A DNA stretch of 64,000 bases from Streptomyces fuscichromogenes (GTDB lineage Bacteria; Actinomycetota; Actinomycetes; Streptomycetales; Streptomycetaceae): positions 124,001 through 188,000 of the forward strand of contig NZ_BMML01000023.1 of assembly GCF_014645815.1 (NCBI RefSeq). Direction: 5' to 3'. The notes beneath the pieces were generated by a model. It did not search any database, was not told the DNA's origin, and worked only from the letters and a program-made list of their open reading frames with translations. Within the stretch, counting starts at the first letter, position 1. Each line of letters begins with the position of its first letter. Shown here one piece after another: positions 32,437-40,968 of the stretch. A program made the position numbers and the translations under genes.

Positions 32437-33679
32437 TTACGACGATGAGCGCGACGTCGTCCCGGCCGCCGCTGGCGACGCCCAGCCGGGCCAGCACGGT
32501 GTCGGCCAGTTCCTCGGTGCCCAGGTGGACGAACTCGCAGAGGATGTCGGCCAGTTGATCCAGGCCGACGTCGATGTCCTGGTCCCGTCGCTCGATCAGC
32601 CCGTCGGTGTACAGGACGAGGGTGTCACCGGGCTTGTACGGCAGGCTCACCTGCGGGCGGGGAACGTGCTGCGGACGGGCGCCCAGCGGCGGGTCGGTGG
32701 CCTGGTCCAGCAGTTCGCGGCTGCCGTCGGGGTGGACGAGTATCGGCGGCGGGTGGCCCGCGCTGCTGTAGGTGATCAGGCGGCTGCGCATGTCGATGAC
32801 CGCTTTGACGGCGGTGGTGCCCAGCGCCCCCTCCACCGACCTGGCGTACAGGCCGAGCACCTCCAGGGCCTGGGCCGGCCGTTCCAGGGCCCGGATGGCG
32901 GCGGACAGGGCGCTGCGGAGCATGCCCATGACGGCCGCCGCCTCCAGGCCGTGGCCGATGACGTCGCCGACCGCTACAGCGAGCCGGTCGGGCGCGATGT
33001 CGACGACGTCGTACCAGTCGCCGCAGACGTTGAGGGAGCCGGTGGCGGGCAGGTAGCGCACCGCGATGTCACGGTGGTGGGCCAGGTCGGGGGCGTGCAG
33101 CATGGCCTCCTGGAGGATGACGGCGACCTCGCGTTCGCGGGTGTGGGCCTGCCGCAGCTCCTCGTTCAGCCGTTGCAGCTCCCGGGCCCGGGCGTACAGC
33201 TCCGCCTCCAGCGCCTGCGTCTCCTTCGAGACCCCGGCCCGCCCGGCGCCGTCGGGGTGGGCGGCCCGGTACTCCTTGACGAACGCGGTGACGTCCTCCA
33301 CCCGGTGGATGATGTAGGTCACCTGCCCCTCCGGGTCGACCACCGGGGTGTTCACCGGGGACCACCAGCGCTCCTCGAAGACCCCGGGCCGGCCCATGAC
33401 GGGGATGTCGTACTTCTGGAGCGCCATGGTGTCGGACCGGCCGGTGACCAGGACCCGGTGCAGGGAGGCGCCGAGATTCTTGACCCCGTCGGCGTCGGGG
33501 TCGGCGGGGTTGTCCGGGAACGCGACGAAGATGTGCCGCCCGAGCAGGTCCTCCCGGGTGCGTCCGGTGGCCGCCAGATAGGCCCGGTTCACGTCGACGA
33601 TGACCAGGTCCGGACCGAGCACCAGATAGGGGCTCGGCGTCGCGGCGAACAGCGCCGCGTGATCAACCCGGGATGCCAC
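32429..33679 (-). CDS. PAS domain SpoIIE-type (PP2C) serine phosphatase
   Basis: The 416-residue protein has an N-terminal PAS domain (residues 5-125: YLVLGPDLVIVDVNRAYLAA, GRHIFVAFPDNP), a coiled linker rich in Glu/Arg (residues 145-185), and a PP2C/SpoIIE domain with GDWYDVVDI, AVGDVIGHGLEAAAVMG, YSSAGHPPPILV and LVLYTDGLIERRD, which carry the metal-binding Asp residues. It should dephosphorylate an anti-anti-sigma factor. GTG 33679 is preferred as the start because AAGGAG lies 8 bases upstream; an ATG at 33712 is the alternative. Confidence 0.88.
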   Translation of the reverse strand: MASRVDHAALFAATPSPYLVLGPDLVIVDVNRAYLAATGRTREDLLGRHIFVAFPDNPADPDADGVKNLGASLHRVLVTGRSDTMALQKYDIPVMGRPGVFEERWWSPVNTPVVDPEGQVTYIIHRVEDVTAFVKEYRAAHPDGAGRAGVSKETQALEAELYARARELQRLNEELRQAHTREREVAVILQEAMLHAPDLAHHRDIAVRYLPATGSLNVCGDWYDVVDIAPDRLAVAVGDVIGHGLEAAAVMGMLRSALSAAIRALERPAQALEVLGLYARSVEGALGTTAVKAVIDMRSRLITYSSAGHPPPILVHPDGSRELLDQATDPPLGARPQHVPRPQVSLPYKPGDTLVLYTDGLIERRDQDIDVGLDQLADILCEFVHLGTEELADTVLARLGVASGGRDDVALIVVRL

Positions 33680-33900
33680 CGCTGACGCTCCTTCCCGCCT
33701 CAACGGCTTCATCCTCAATCTACGGTCCGTCCTGGGGCTCTGCCCGCCGTGTGCCATCACGGACCGCCCCGGTCGGCCCGCCGGGGCACGCACGCGTGAC
33801 CCGGCGGGACCGCGCGGGCCGTGCCAGGCTGAGAATCCGGCCGACGGGCCCACGGGGTGCCGCCGAGGCCGGGCGCCGACACTGGGAACGGTGAGTACGG

Positions 33901-35037
33901 ATGAACACGAGACCCACGGACCGCCCGGGGCCGGAGCCGGGGCCGGGGCGTGGGCCGGGGCCGGAGCCAGGGCCGGAACCGAGGCGTGGGCCGGAACCAG
34001 GGCCAGGAGCGGAACCGGAGCCAGGGCCGGAACCGAGGCCGGAGCCGGAGCCAGGGGCGGAACCGGAGCCAAGGGCGGAACCGGAGCCAGGGCCGGAGCC
34101 GGGGCCAGGGGCGGTCGGGGACGGGGTGGTTGTTTCCCGTCGGGAGTTCGACGCCCTCTTCGACGCGGTGCGTACCTGGGGCCGCTGGAGTCCGGCCGAC
34201 CGCGGCGCCTGGAACCGGGTGACCGAGGACCGGGTACGCCGGGCCACGGGGACCGTGCGGTCCGGCCGGGTGGTGCCGCTGGCGCTGCCCTGGAACACCG
34301 TGCCCGGCCCCGACAACCCCAGGCCCGCCCTGCACCACATGACCGACCTCGGAGACGTGCAGAGCCCGGAGCCCGCCACCCACAAGGACTTCATCGCCGC
34401 CGACTACCACGGCAAGGCCGTCACCCACCTCGACGCCCTGTGCCATGTCTCCTACCGGGGGCGGCTCTACGACGGCCGCACCGCGAAGGACGTCGTCGGC
34501 GCGGCCGGGGCGCGTTTCGGAGCGGTGTCGGCGCTCGGCCCCCTCGTGACCCGGGGAGTGCTCCTCGACCTCCCCGCCGTGCTCGGGATCCGCTGGCTGG
34601 AGCCGGGGCGGGCGGTGCACGCGCAGGACCTCCTCGCCGCGGAACAGGCACTCGGCGTGCGGATCGGCGAGGGCGACGCGGTGCTCCTGCGCTCCGGGCA
34701 GACCCGTCGCCGTACGGAACTCGGCGCCTGGGACCCGGACACGGCGTCCGCGGGCCTCCATGTGGACGCCGTACCGCTGCTCGCCGAGCGCGGCATCGCC
34801 CTGCTCGGCGGAGACGGCGACAGTGACGTACGGCCCTCGCCGGTGGACGGTGTGCACTCGCCCGTCCATGCCCTGGTGGTGGCCGCGATGGGGGTGCCAC
34901 TCCTGGACAACCTCGACCTGGAGGCCCTGTCGGCCGCGACGGACCGGGCGGGACGCCACGAGTTCCTGCTCGTCGTGGCACCGCTGAACATCCCGGGCGG
35001 GACGGGCTCGCCGGTCAACCCGGTCGCCGTGCTGTGA
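33901..35037 (+). CDS. Cyclase-family metal-dependent hydrolase with Pro-Glu repeat N-terminus
   Basis: The 378-residue protein has two parts. Residues ~8-75 are a low-complexity run of GPEPGPEP/AEPEPGPE repeats. Residues 80-378 are a cyclase-family (kynurenine-formamidase-like) domain with the metal motif HLDALCHVSY (His176, Asp178, His182) and GIALLGGDGDSD near the second metal site. The enzyme probably opens or closes an amide or lactone. No clear ribosome-binding site precedes ATG 33901, and the repeat could in principle be untranslated with a GTG near 34125 as start. It is divergent from the phosphatase. Confidence 0.75.
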   Translation: MNTRPTDRPGPEPGPGRGPGPEPGPEPRRGPEPGPGAEPEPGPEPRPEPEPGAEPEPRAEPEPGPEPGPGAVGDGVVVSRREFDALFDAVRTWGRWSPADRGAWNRVTEDRVRRATGTVRSGRVVPLALPWNTVPGPDNPRPALHHMTDLGDVQSPEPATHKDFIAADYHGKAVTHLDALCHVSYRGRLYDGRTAKDVVGAAGARFGAVSALGPLVTRGVLLDLPAVLGIRWLEPGRAVHAQDLLAAEQALGVRIGEGDAVLLRSGQTRRRTELGAWDPDTASAGLHVDAVPLLAERGIALLGGDGDSDVRPSPVDGVHSPVHALVVAAMGVPLLDNLDLEALSAATDRAGRHEFLLVVAPLNIPGGTGSPVNPVAVL

Positions 35038-35143
35038 CGCGGGGCGAGAAATGCCCGTAACCTCCTATATATCGTATTGTTTCAGAAAACGGACTCTGCG
35101 GGCGCGAATGAGGCGAAGCGTGGTTCGGGGCGGCGGGAAAGCG

Positions 35144-38100
35144 ATGGAGATGGGGCGTGCGACGGACGGCAACGGACCCACCCGCTCGCGTGAGCGTTTC
35201 CTCCAGGGCGAGGCGGTCGAGGCCGGCGTACGCGTCCCCATCTCCAACTCGTGGCAGCGCTGCCGGGCCCTGGGACTCTCCCCCGACCAGCCCGGACTCC
35301 CCTTCCGGGACGACTTCGAGCGTGACGCCCGGATCGTCCGCGCGGCCGGGCCGGTGCTCGACCGACTCCAGTCCTGGTTCGCCGGCAGCAGGATGAACAT
35401 CTCCCTGGCGGACGGGGACGGCACCGTCCTGCTGCGCCGCTTCGGCGAGACGTCCCTGGCCAGGAGCCTCCCGGCGTTCCAGCGCGTCCCCGGGTTCGTG
35501 TTCGCCGAGCAGTACGCCGGCACCAACGGCATCGGGCTGGCGCTGGCGGAACGGCAGCTCGTCCAGGTCTACGGCGCCGAGCACTTCGCCGAGCGCGCGC
35601 AGGGCAACGCCTGCCGGGCGCTGCCCGTCCGCGACCCGATCAGCGGCCGCATCGAGGGCGTCCTGTGCCTCGGCTACCCGCGCAGCGCCGAGGACCCGGC
35701 GCTGGCGGGCGTGATACGCCGGGCGGCCCGCGCCATCGAGCGACGGCTGCTCGGACAGAGTTCCGAACGTGAGCGCGCCCTGCTGCGGACGTACCTGGAC
35801 ACCAGCGCCGAGACCGCCGCCGAACCGCACCACAGCGTCGGGGTCGGCGAACTGACGCTCGGCATGCGCCCCTGCGACCGGGCGATCCTCATGGAGAAGG
35901 CCGTCGAGCTGATCTCCTGCGCACAGCGCGCCGCGGTCCGCGTCGCGCTGTCCGACGGCCGGCGGGTCACGCTGGTGAGCCGACCGATGACGACCGCCAC
36001 CGGAGTGGAGGGCTTCGTCACCGAGGCCATCCTGCCCGGCCCCGCACCGTACGAGCCCCTTCTCGTCCCCTGGGCGGCCGAGGAGCCCGTGCGCCTCACC
36101 CTCGTCCCCACCGACTTCACCCGCGACACGGCCACGTCCGGCGGCTCCGCCGCCTCCGCCGAACCCACCACGTCCGCCGCAGCCGCAGCCGCCGTGGCCT
36201 CCGCCGCCTCCGCCCTCGCGCCCGCCCCCGTCTCCCCCGTCTCCCCCGTCGTCCAGGCGATGTCCGTCGTTCCCGCCGTCCCGCCGTCCGCGGCGGTTCC
36301 CGTCCCCGCAGCGACCGGTCTCGTCCCGCTCCGGGCAGAGGCGCGCGAAGCCGAAGCCGTAGGCGAACCCGGCAGCGAACCCGCAGGCAGGTCGGAGTCC
36401 GGGGCCGGGGCCAGGGCCGCGGCAGGCGGTCGGCGGGGCTCGGCGGCCCCGGCGAACCCCCCGGCGCGAGGGCTGGTGCTGGTGGGAGAGGCGCATGTGG
36501 GGCGGTACGCCCTCGCCGCGCGCCGCCGCCTGGAGCTGCTGACCGACGCCAGCACGCGCATCGGGACCACCCTGGACGTGCGCCGCACCGCCGAGGAGCT
36601 CGCCGAGACCGCGGTGCCCCGGCTGGCCGACTACGTCACGATCGACCTGCCCGAGGCCGTGCTGCGGGGCGAGGAGGCCACCGACCCCTTCTCCGACCTC
36701 TACCGCACAGTGGTCCACGGCATCCGCGACGACTGTCCCTTCGACCCGGTCGGCAAACGTACCGACTACGGCCCGGCCACTCCGCACCAGCGCTGCCTGA
36801 CCAGCGGGCAGGCGGTGCTGGAACCGGACCTGCGGAGCGCCATGGGCTGGATCGGCCACGATCCGCTGCGCGCCGAGACGCTGTTGGCCCAGCTGAGTTC
36901 GCTCATCGCGGTCCCCCTCGTGGCCCGCGGCGTCATCCTCGGCGTGGCCGTGTTCTACCGCGGGCAGCACCACGCGCCCTTCGACGACGACGACCGCTCG
37001 CTCGTCCAGGAGCTCGCCGGCCGCGCCGCCCTGTCCATCGACAACGCCCGGCGCTACACCCGTGAGCGCACCATGGTCCTGGCGCTCCAGCGCAGCCTGC
37101 TCCCACAGGGGCTGCCGGACCAGGACGCCGTCGACGTGGCGCACCGCTACCTGCCGGCGGAGTCCGACGTCGGCGGGGACTGGTACGACGTCATCCCCCT
37201 CTCCGGCACCCGGGTCGGTCTCCTGGTCGGCGACGTCGTGGGCCACGGCATGCTCTCGGCCGCCACCATGGGACGGCTGCGCACCGCCGCCCGCAGCTTC
37301 GCCGAGCTCGACTTCTCCCCGGACGAGGTCCTCACCCACCTCGACAACCTGGTGGGCCGCCTCGACCGGGAGGATCCCATCGCGGGCGGGGCGGGCGTCT
37401 TCGGCGCGACCTGCCTGTACGCCGTCTACGACCCGACCACGCAGCAGTGCACCATGGCCCGCGCCGGACATCCTCCCCCCGCGCTCGTCCGCCCCGACGG
37501 CACCGTCTCCTTCCCCGACCTGCCCGCGGGACCCCCGCTGGGCCTGGGCGGCCTGCCCTTCGAAGCCGTCGACATCGACCTCCCCGAGAACAGCCGGCTG
37601 GTCCTCTACACCGACGGGCTCATCGAGGGCCGGGACCGCGACGTCGACGTGGTCCTCGACCGGCTGCGGGGCGTCCTCGCCCACCCGGAGCGCACCCCCG
37701 AGGAGATCTGCGAGACGGTCCTGGACACCGTGGCGCCGGTCCACCCCCATGACGACATCGCCCTGCTCGTCGCCCGCACCCACGCCCTGGCCCCCGAGCG
37801 GATCGCCAGCTGGGACCTGCCCGCCGACCCCGCCCTGGTCAGCGAGGTCCGCGCCGCGGCGCTCCGCCAGCTGGCCGACTGGGGACTCGAGGAGGCCGGG
37901 TTCGCCGCGGAGCTGATGCTGAGCGAGCTGGTCACCAACGCCATCCGGCACGGCTCCGGTCCCGTGCGGGTACGACTGCTGCACGGCCGCACCCTGATCT
38001 GCGAGGTCTCCGACCGCAGCAACACCGCCCCGCACCTGCGCCGGGCGGCCAGCACCGACGAGGGCGGCCGCGGACTGTTCCTGGTGGCCCAGCTGGCGCA

Positions 38101-38170
38101 GAGCTGGGGCACCCGCTACATCCGGCAGGGCAAGGTCATCTGGGCCGAGTGCGGGCTCGACGCCGCCTGA
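35144..38170 (+). CDS. Multidomain sensor: AcoR-like GAF + GAF + SpoIIE phosphatase + anti-sigma kinase
   Basis: This protein of about 1008 residues joins four modules. The first ~270 residues match the sensory N-terminus of AcoR-type activators (PISNSWQRCRALGLSPD, FVFAEQYAGTNGIGLALAER) but lack their AAA and HTH domains. A ~130-residue Ala/Pro/Val-rich linker follows. Next comes a second GAF domain (RRRLELLTDASTRIGTTLDV ... SLIAVPLVARGVILGVAVF). A SpoIIE phosphatase domain (GGDWYDVIPL, VGDVVGHGMLSAATMG, LVLYTDGLIEGRD) and a C-terminal HATPase_c RsbW-like domain (LMLSELVTNAIRHG, EGGRGLFLVAQLA) complete it. It likely sets the phosphorylation of an anti-sigma antagonist. ATG 35144 follows GGGAAAG; an ATG at 35051 is possible. 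Confidence 0.85.
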   Translation: MEMGRATDGNGPTRSRERFLQGEAVEAGVRVPISNSWQRCRALGLSPDQPGLPFRDDFERDARIVRAAGPVLDRLQSWFAGSRMNISLADGDGTVLLRRFGETSLARSLPAFQRVPGFVFAEQYAGTNGIGLALAERQLVQVYGAEHFAERAQGNACRALPVRDPISGRIEGVLCLGYPRSAEDPALAGVIRRAARAIERRLLGQSSERERALLRTYLDTSAETAAEPHHSVGVGELTLGMRPCDRAILMEKAVELISCAQRAAVRVALSDGRRVTLVSRPMTTATGVEGFVTEAILPGPAPYEPLLVPWAAEEPVRLTLVPTDFTRDTATSGGSAASAEPTTSAAAAAAVASAASALAPAPVSPVSPVVQAMSVVPAVPPSAAVPVPAATGLVPLRAEAREAEAVGEPGSEPAGRSESGAGARAAAGGRRGSAAPANPPARGLVLVGEAHVGRYALAARRRLELLTDASTRIGTTLDVRRTAEELAETAVPRLADYVTIDLPEAVLRGEEATDPFSDLYRTVVHGIRDDCPFDPVGKRTDYGPATPHQRCLTSGQAVLEPDLRSAMGWIGHDPLRAETLLAQLSSLIAVPLVARGVILGVAVFYRGQHHAPFDDDDRSLVQELAGRAALSIDNARRYTRERTMVLALQRSLLPQGLPDQDAVDVAHRYLPAESDVGGDWYDVIPLSGTRVGLLVGDVVGHGMLSAATMGRLRTAARSFAELDFSPDEVLTHLDNLVGRLDREDPIAGGAGVFGATCLYAVYDPTTQQCTMARAGHPPPALVRPDGTVSFPDLPAGPPLGLGGLPFEAVDIDLPENSRLVLYTDGLIEGRDRDVDVVLDRLRGVLAHPERTPEEICETVLDTVAPVHPHDDIALLVARTHALAPERIASWDLPADPALVSEVRAAALRQLADWGLEEAGFAAELMLSELVTNAIRHGSGPVRVRLLHGRTLICEVSDRSNTAPHLRRAASTDEGGRGLFLVAQLAQSWGTRYIRQGKVIWAECGLDAA

Positions 38171-38251
38171 AGCCGTGAGCGCGGCTGACCCGTTGGTGTC
38201 ATCGCGGGCGCCAAATCCTGAATGTAATTATTTGTACCATTAGTATCGCTG

Positions 38252-39886
38252 GTGAGAGTCGGGAAGAGAACGCCAGGCCGACCCCCGGAGATGTCCGTGC
38301 ACGACCTTCCCGGCACCCCTGCGAACGCGGTCCCGGCCTTCGGAGCCGATCCTCTGGTGCGGATCCGCGGGCTCGTCAAGCGGTTCGGCGGGACCCGTGC
38401 GCTGGACGGGGTCGACCTCGACGTCCGGGCCGGCAGCGTCCTCGCCCTGCTCGGCCCCAACGGTGCCGGGAAGTCCACGCTCATCAAGGTGCTCGCGGGG
38501 GTCCATCGTGCCGACGCGGGCTCGGTGACGGTGGCCGGGCACCCGCTCGGCAGTCGTGCCGCCGCCCGCGGCATGTCCTTCATCCACCAGGACCTCGGGC
38601 TCGTGGAGTGGATGACCGTCGCCGAGAACATCGCCCTGACCGCCGGATATCCGCGCCGCGCCGGGCTGATCTCCTGGCGGCGGACCCGGGAGCGCTGCGC
38701 CGAAGCCCTGGAGACGGTCGCCGGGCACCTCGATCCGGACACCCCGGTCGCCCGGCTCGGTCCCGCCGAGCGGTCGCTGGTCGCCGTGGGCCGGGCCCTG
38801 GCGGCCCGCGCGCGGCTCGTCGTGCTCGACGAGCCGACCGCCCGCCTGCCCGCCGCGGACTGCGCCCGGCTCTTCCGTGTGCTGCACACCCTGCGGGACC
38901 GGGGGCACGGCATCCTCTACGTCACCCACCGCATGGACGAGGTGTACCAGGTGGCCGACGCCTTCGCCGTCCTGCGCGACGGCCGACTCGTCAGCCACGG
39001 CCCGCTGGCGGACCACAGCCCCCAACAGCTGGTCCATGACATCGTCGGCGAGGAACACGACGGAGCGGCGGGGCTGGAGGAACCGGAGAGACGACGGGCC
39101 CGCCCGCCGCGTCCCGCGACCGCCTCAGGGGGCGGCCCTGCCGTGCTGGCCCTGCACGACGCGCGCACCGCCGGCACGGCCGCGGTCACCCTGGAGCTGA
39201 GGGCCGGGGAGGCACTGGGCCTGGTCGGTCTCTCGGGCGCCGGGCACCGGGAGCTGGGCCGTGCGCTGGCCGGGGCCCGGCCCCTCCTCGGCGGGCGGGT
39301 CCTGCTGGACGGCCGGCCCTACCGGCCCCGCACGGTCGCCGAAGCCGTCGCCGTCGGGGTCGGCCTCGTGCCCGGGGACAGACAGCGGGAGGGCTGTGCC
39401 ATGGGGCTGACCGTGCGCGAGAACCTGCTGGCCAACCCCCGGGCGGGCGGTCCGCCCGCGCTGCGCTGGATCGGGCCCCGCCGGGAACGTGCCCGGACCG
39501 CGGAACTGATCGAACGGTTCGCGGTGCGCCCCCGCGACGGCGAGGCCCCGCTCGCCGCGCTGTCCGGCGGCAACCAGCAGAAGGTGCTGATCGGCCGGTG
39601 GCTCCGGGCTGACCTGCGCCTGCTGATCCTGGAGGAGCCGACCGCGAGCGTGGACGTCGGAGCCAAGGCCGCGGTCCACCGGCTGCTCGACGAGGCGCTG
39701 GCCGGCGGTCTCGCGGTCCTGCTCGTCTCGACGGACTTCGAGGAGGTGGCGGGCGTGTGCCGGCGCGCGCTGGTGTTCGTCCGCGGCCGCGTGGCCGGCG
39801 AGCTGAGCGGCGCGGACCTCACCGTCACGGGGCTCGCCCGGGCGGCCTCGGCTCTGCCGGCGCCCGGCCCGACCACGGACTCATGA
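38252..39886 (+). CDS. CUT2 sugar ABC transporter ATP-binding protein (RbsA/XylG-like)
   Basis: The protein of about 544 residues has two ABC domains. The first has Walker A GPNGAGKST and Walker B VVLDEPTARL; its signature is degenerate (LGPAERSLVAVGRAL). The second has a relaxed Walker A (GLSGAGHRE) and a standard signature LSGGNQQKVLIGRW with EEPTASVDVG. This asymmetry is typical of ribose/xylose importers. GTG 38252 has no ribosome-binding site, but TAGTAT at 38241-38246 fits a leaderless start; ATG 38291 is the alternative. The permease overlaps its stop (ATGA). Confidence 0.87.
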   Translation: MRVGKRTPGRPPEMSVHDLPGTPANAVPAFGADPLVRIRGLVKRFGGTRALDGVDLDVRAGSVLALLGPNGAGKSTLIKVLAGVHRADAGSVTVAGHPLGSRAAARGMSFIHQDLGLVEWMTVAENIALTAGYPRRAGLISWRRTRERCAEALETVAGHLDPDTPVARLGPAERSLVAVGRALAARARLVVLDEPTARLPAADCARLFRVLHTLRDRGHGILYVTHRMDEVYQVADAFAVLRDGRLVSHGPLADHSPQQLVHDIVGEEHDGAAGLEEPERRRARPPRPATASGGGPAVLALHDARTAGTAAVTLELRAGEALGLVGLSGAGHRELGRALAGARPLLGGRVLLDGRPYRPRTVAEAVAVGVGLVPGDRQREGCAMGLTVRENLLANPRAGGPPALRWIGPRRERARTAELIERFAVRPRDGEAPLAALSGGNQQKVLIGRWLRADLRLLILEEPTASVDVGAKAAVHRLLDEALAGGLAVLLVSTDFEEVAGVCRRALVFVRGRVAGELSGADLTVTGLARAASALPAPGPTTDS

Positions 39887-40968
39887 CGGCCCCGCCGCCC
39901 CCGGCCCCCCGCTCCCGGCCGCTGCGGCGGGGGCCGGCCTGGCATCTCGCGGGCGCCTACGGTCTGCTGGTCCTCACCGCGCTGCTCGTCCTGGTCTTCT
40001 CCCTCATGCTGCCGCGTACGTTCCCCACCCGGGACACCGTCGACTCGATCCTGTCCAACCAGTCGATCCCGGCCGTCCTCGCGCTCGCCGCCATGGTCCC
40101 GGTCGTGACCGGCTCCTTCGACCTCTCCCTCGGCTACGGTCTCGGCCTGGCCCACGTCATGGTGCTGCACCTCGTCGTCGACGCCGGATGGCCCTGGCCC
40201 TGGGCCTGCCTCGCGGTGATCGCCGGGGGCGGGGTGACGGGCCTGCTCAACGGGGTGGTCGTCGAGTTCGGCCGGATCGACTCCTTCATCGCCACCCTCG
40301 GGACCGGCAGCATGCTCTACGCCGTGACCGGCTGGATCACGGGCGGCGGCAGGATCGTCCCGGGCCCGCAGGGTCTGCCGACGGCCTTCACCGACCTCTA
40401 CGACGCCACGTTCCTCGGCCTGCCGCTGCCCGCGTTCTACGTACTCGCCCTCGCCGCCGTCCTCTGGGTGATGCTGGAGCGACTGCCGTTCGGCCGGTGC
40501 CTGTACGTCATCGGGGCCAATCCACGCGCCGCCGAACTGGTCGGCATCCCGGTCCGCAGGTACACGGTCCACGCGTTCGCCGCGTCGGGGCTGATCGTCG
40601 GCTTCGCCGGGGTCCTGCTGGCGGCTCAGCAGCAGATCGGCAATCCCAGCGTCGGTCTCGACTACCTGCTGCCCGCGTTCGTCGGCGCCCTGCTCGGCTC
40701 CACCGCGATCAGGCCCGGCCGGCCCAACGCCCTGGGCACGCTCGTCGCCGTCGCCGTGCTCGCCGTCGGCCTCACCGGCATCGGGCAACTCGGCGCCGCG
40801 TTCTGGACGGTCCCCCTGTTCTACGGCGGCACGCTGCTGCTCGCGGTGGGCCTGGCCGGCTACTCCGCCCGCCGACTCCGCACCGGGGCCGACGCGGCCC
40901 ACGACCCGCCGCCCGCGCCCAAGCCCGCACACGAACCCGGAAACGGCCCCCCGGACCCCCCGCCATGA
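39883..40968 (+). CDS. CUT2 sugar ABC transporter permease (RbsC-like)
   Basis: The 361-residue membrane protein has 8-10 hydrophobic segments. Family motifs include VTGSFDLSLGYGLGLAHVMV (the usual G.DLS.G strand), GRIDSFIATLGTGSML, and GANPRAAELVGIPVRRY (ATPase-docking loop). The C-terminal 25 residues are Pro-rich (PPPAPKPAHEPG). It starts within the ATPase stop and its own stop overlaps the binding-protein start, so the three are translated together. Confidence 0.88.
   Translation: MTAPPPPAPRSRPLRRGPAWHLAGAYGLLVLTALLVLVFSLMLPRTFPTRDTVDSILSNQSIPAVLALAAMVPVVTGSFDLSLGYGLGLAHVMVLHLVVDAGWPWPWACLAVIAGGGVTGLLNGVVVEFGRIDSFIATLGTGSMLYAVTGWITGGGRIVPGPQGLPTAFTDLYDATFLGLPLPAFYVLALAAVLWVMLERLPFGRCLYVIGANPRAAELVGIPVRRYTVHAFAASGLIVGFAGVLLAAQQQIGNPSVGLDYLLPAFVGALLGSTAIRPGRPNALGTLVAVAVLAVGLTGIGQLGAAFWTVPLFYGGTLLLAVGLAGYSARRLRTGADAAHDPPPAPKPAHEPGNGPPDPPP

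Noticed and set aside
35071..35090. TGTTTCAGAAAAC upstream of the large sensor phosphatase as an AcoR-type operator
   Set aside because: Only one half-site (TGTTTCA) is present and the protein has no HTH domain, so autoregulation by this route is not supported.
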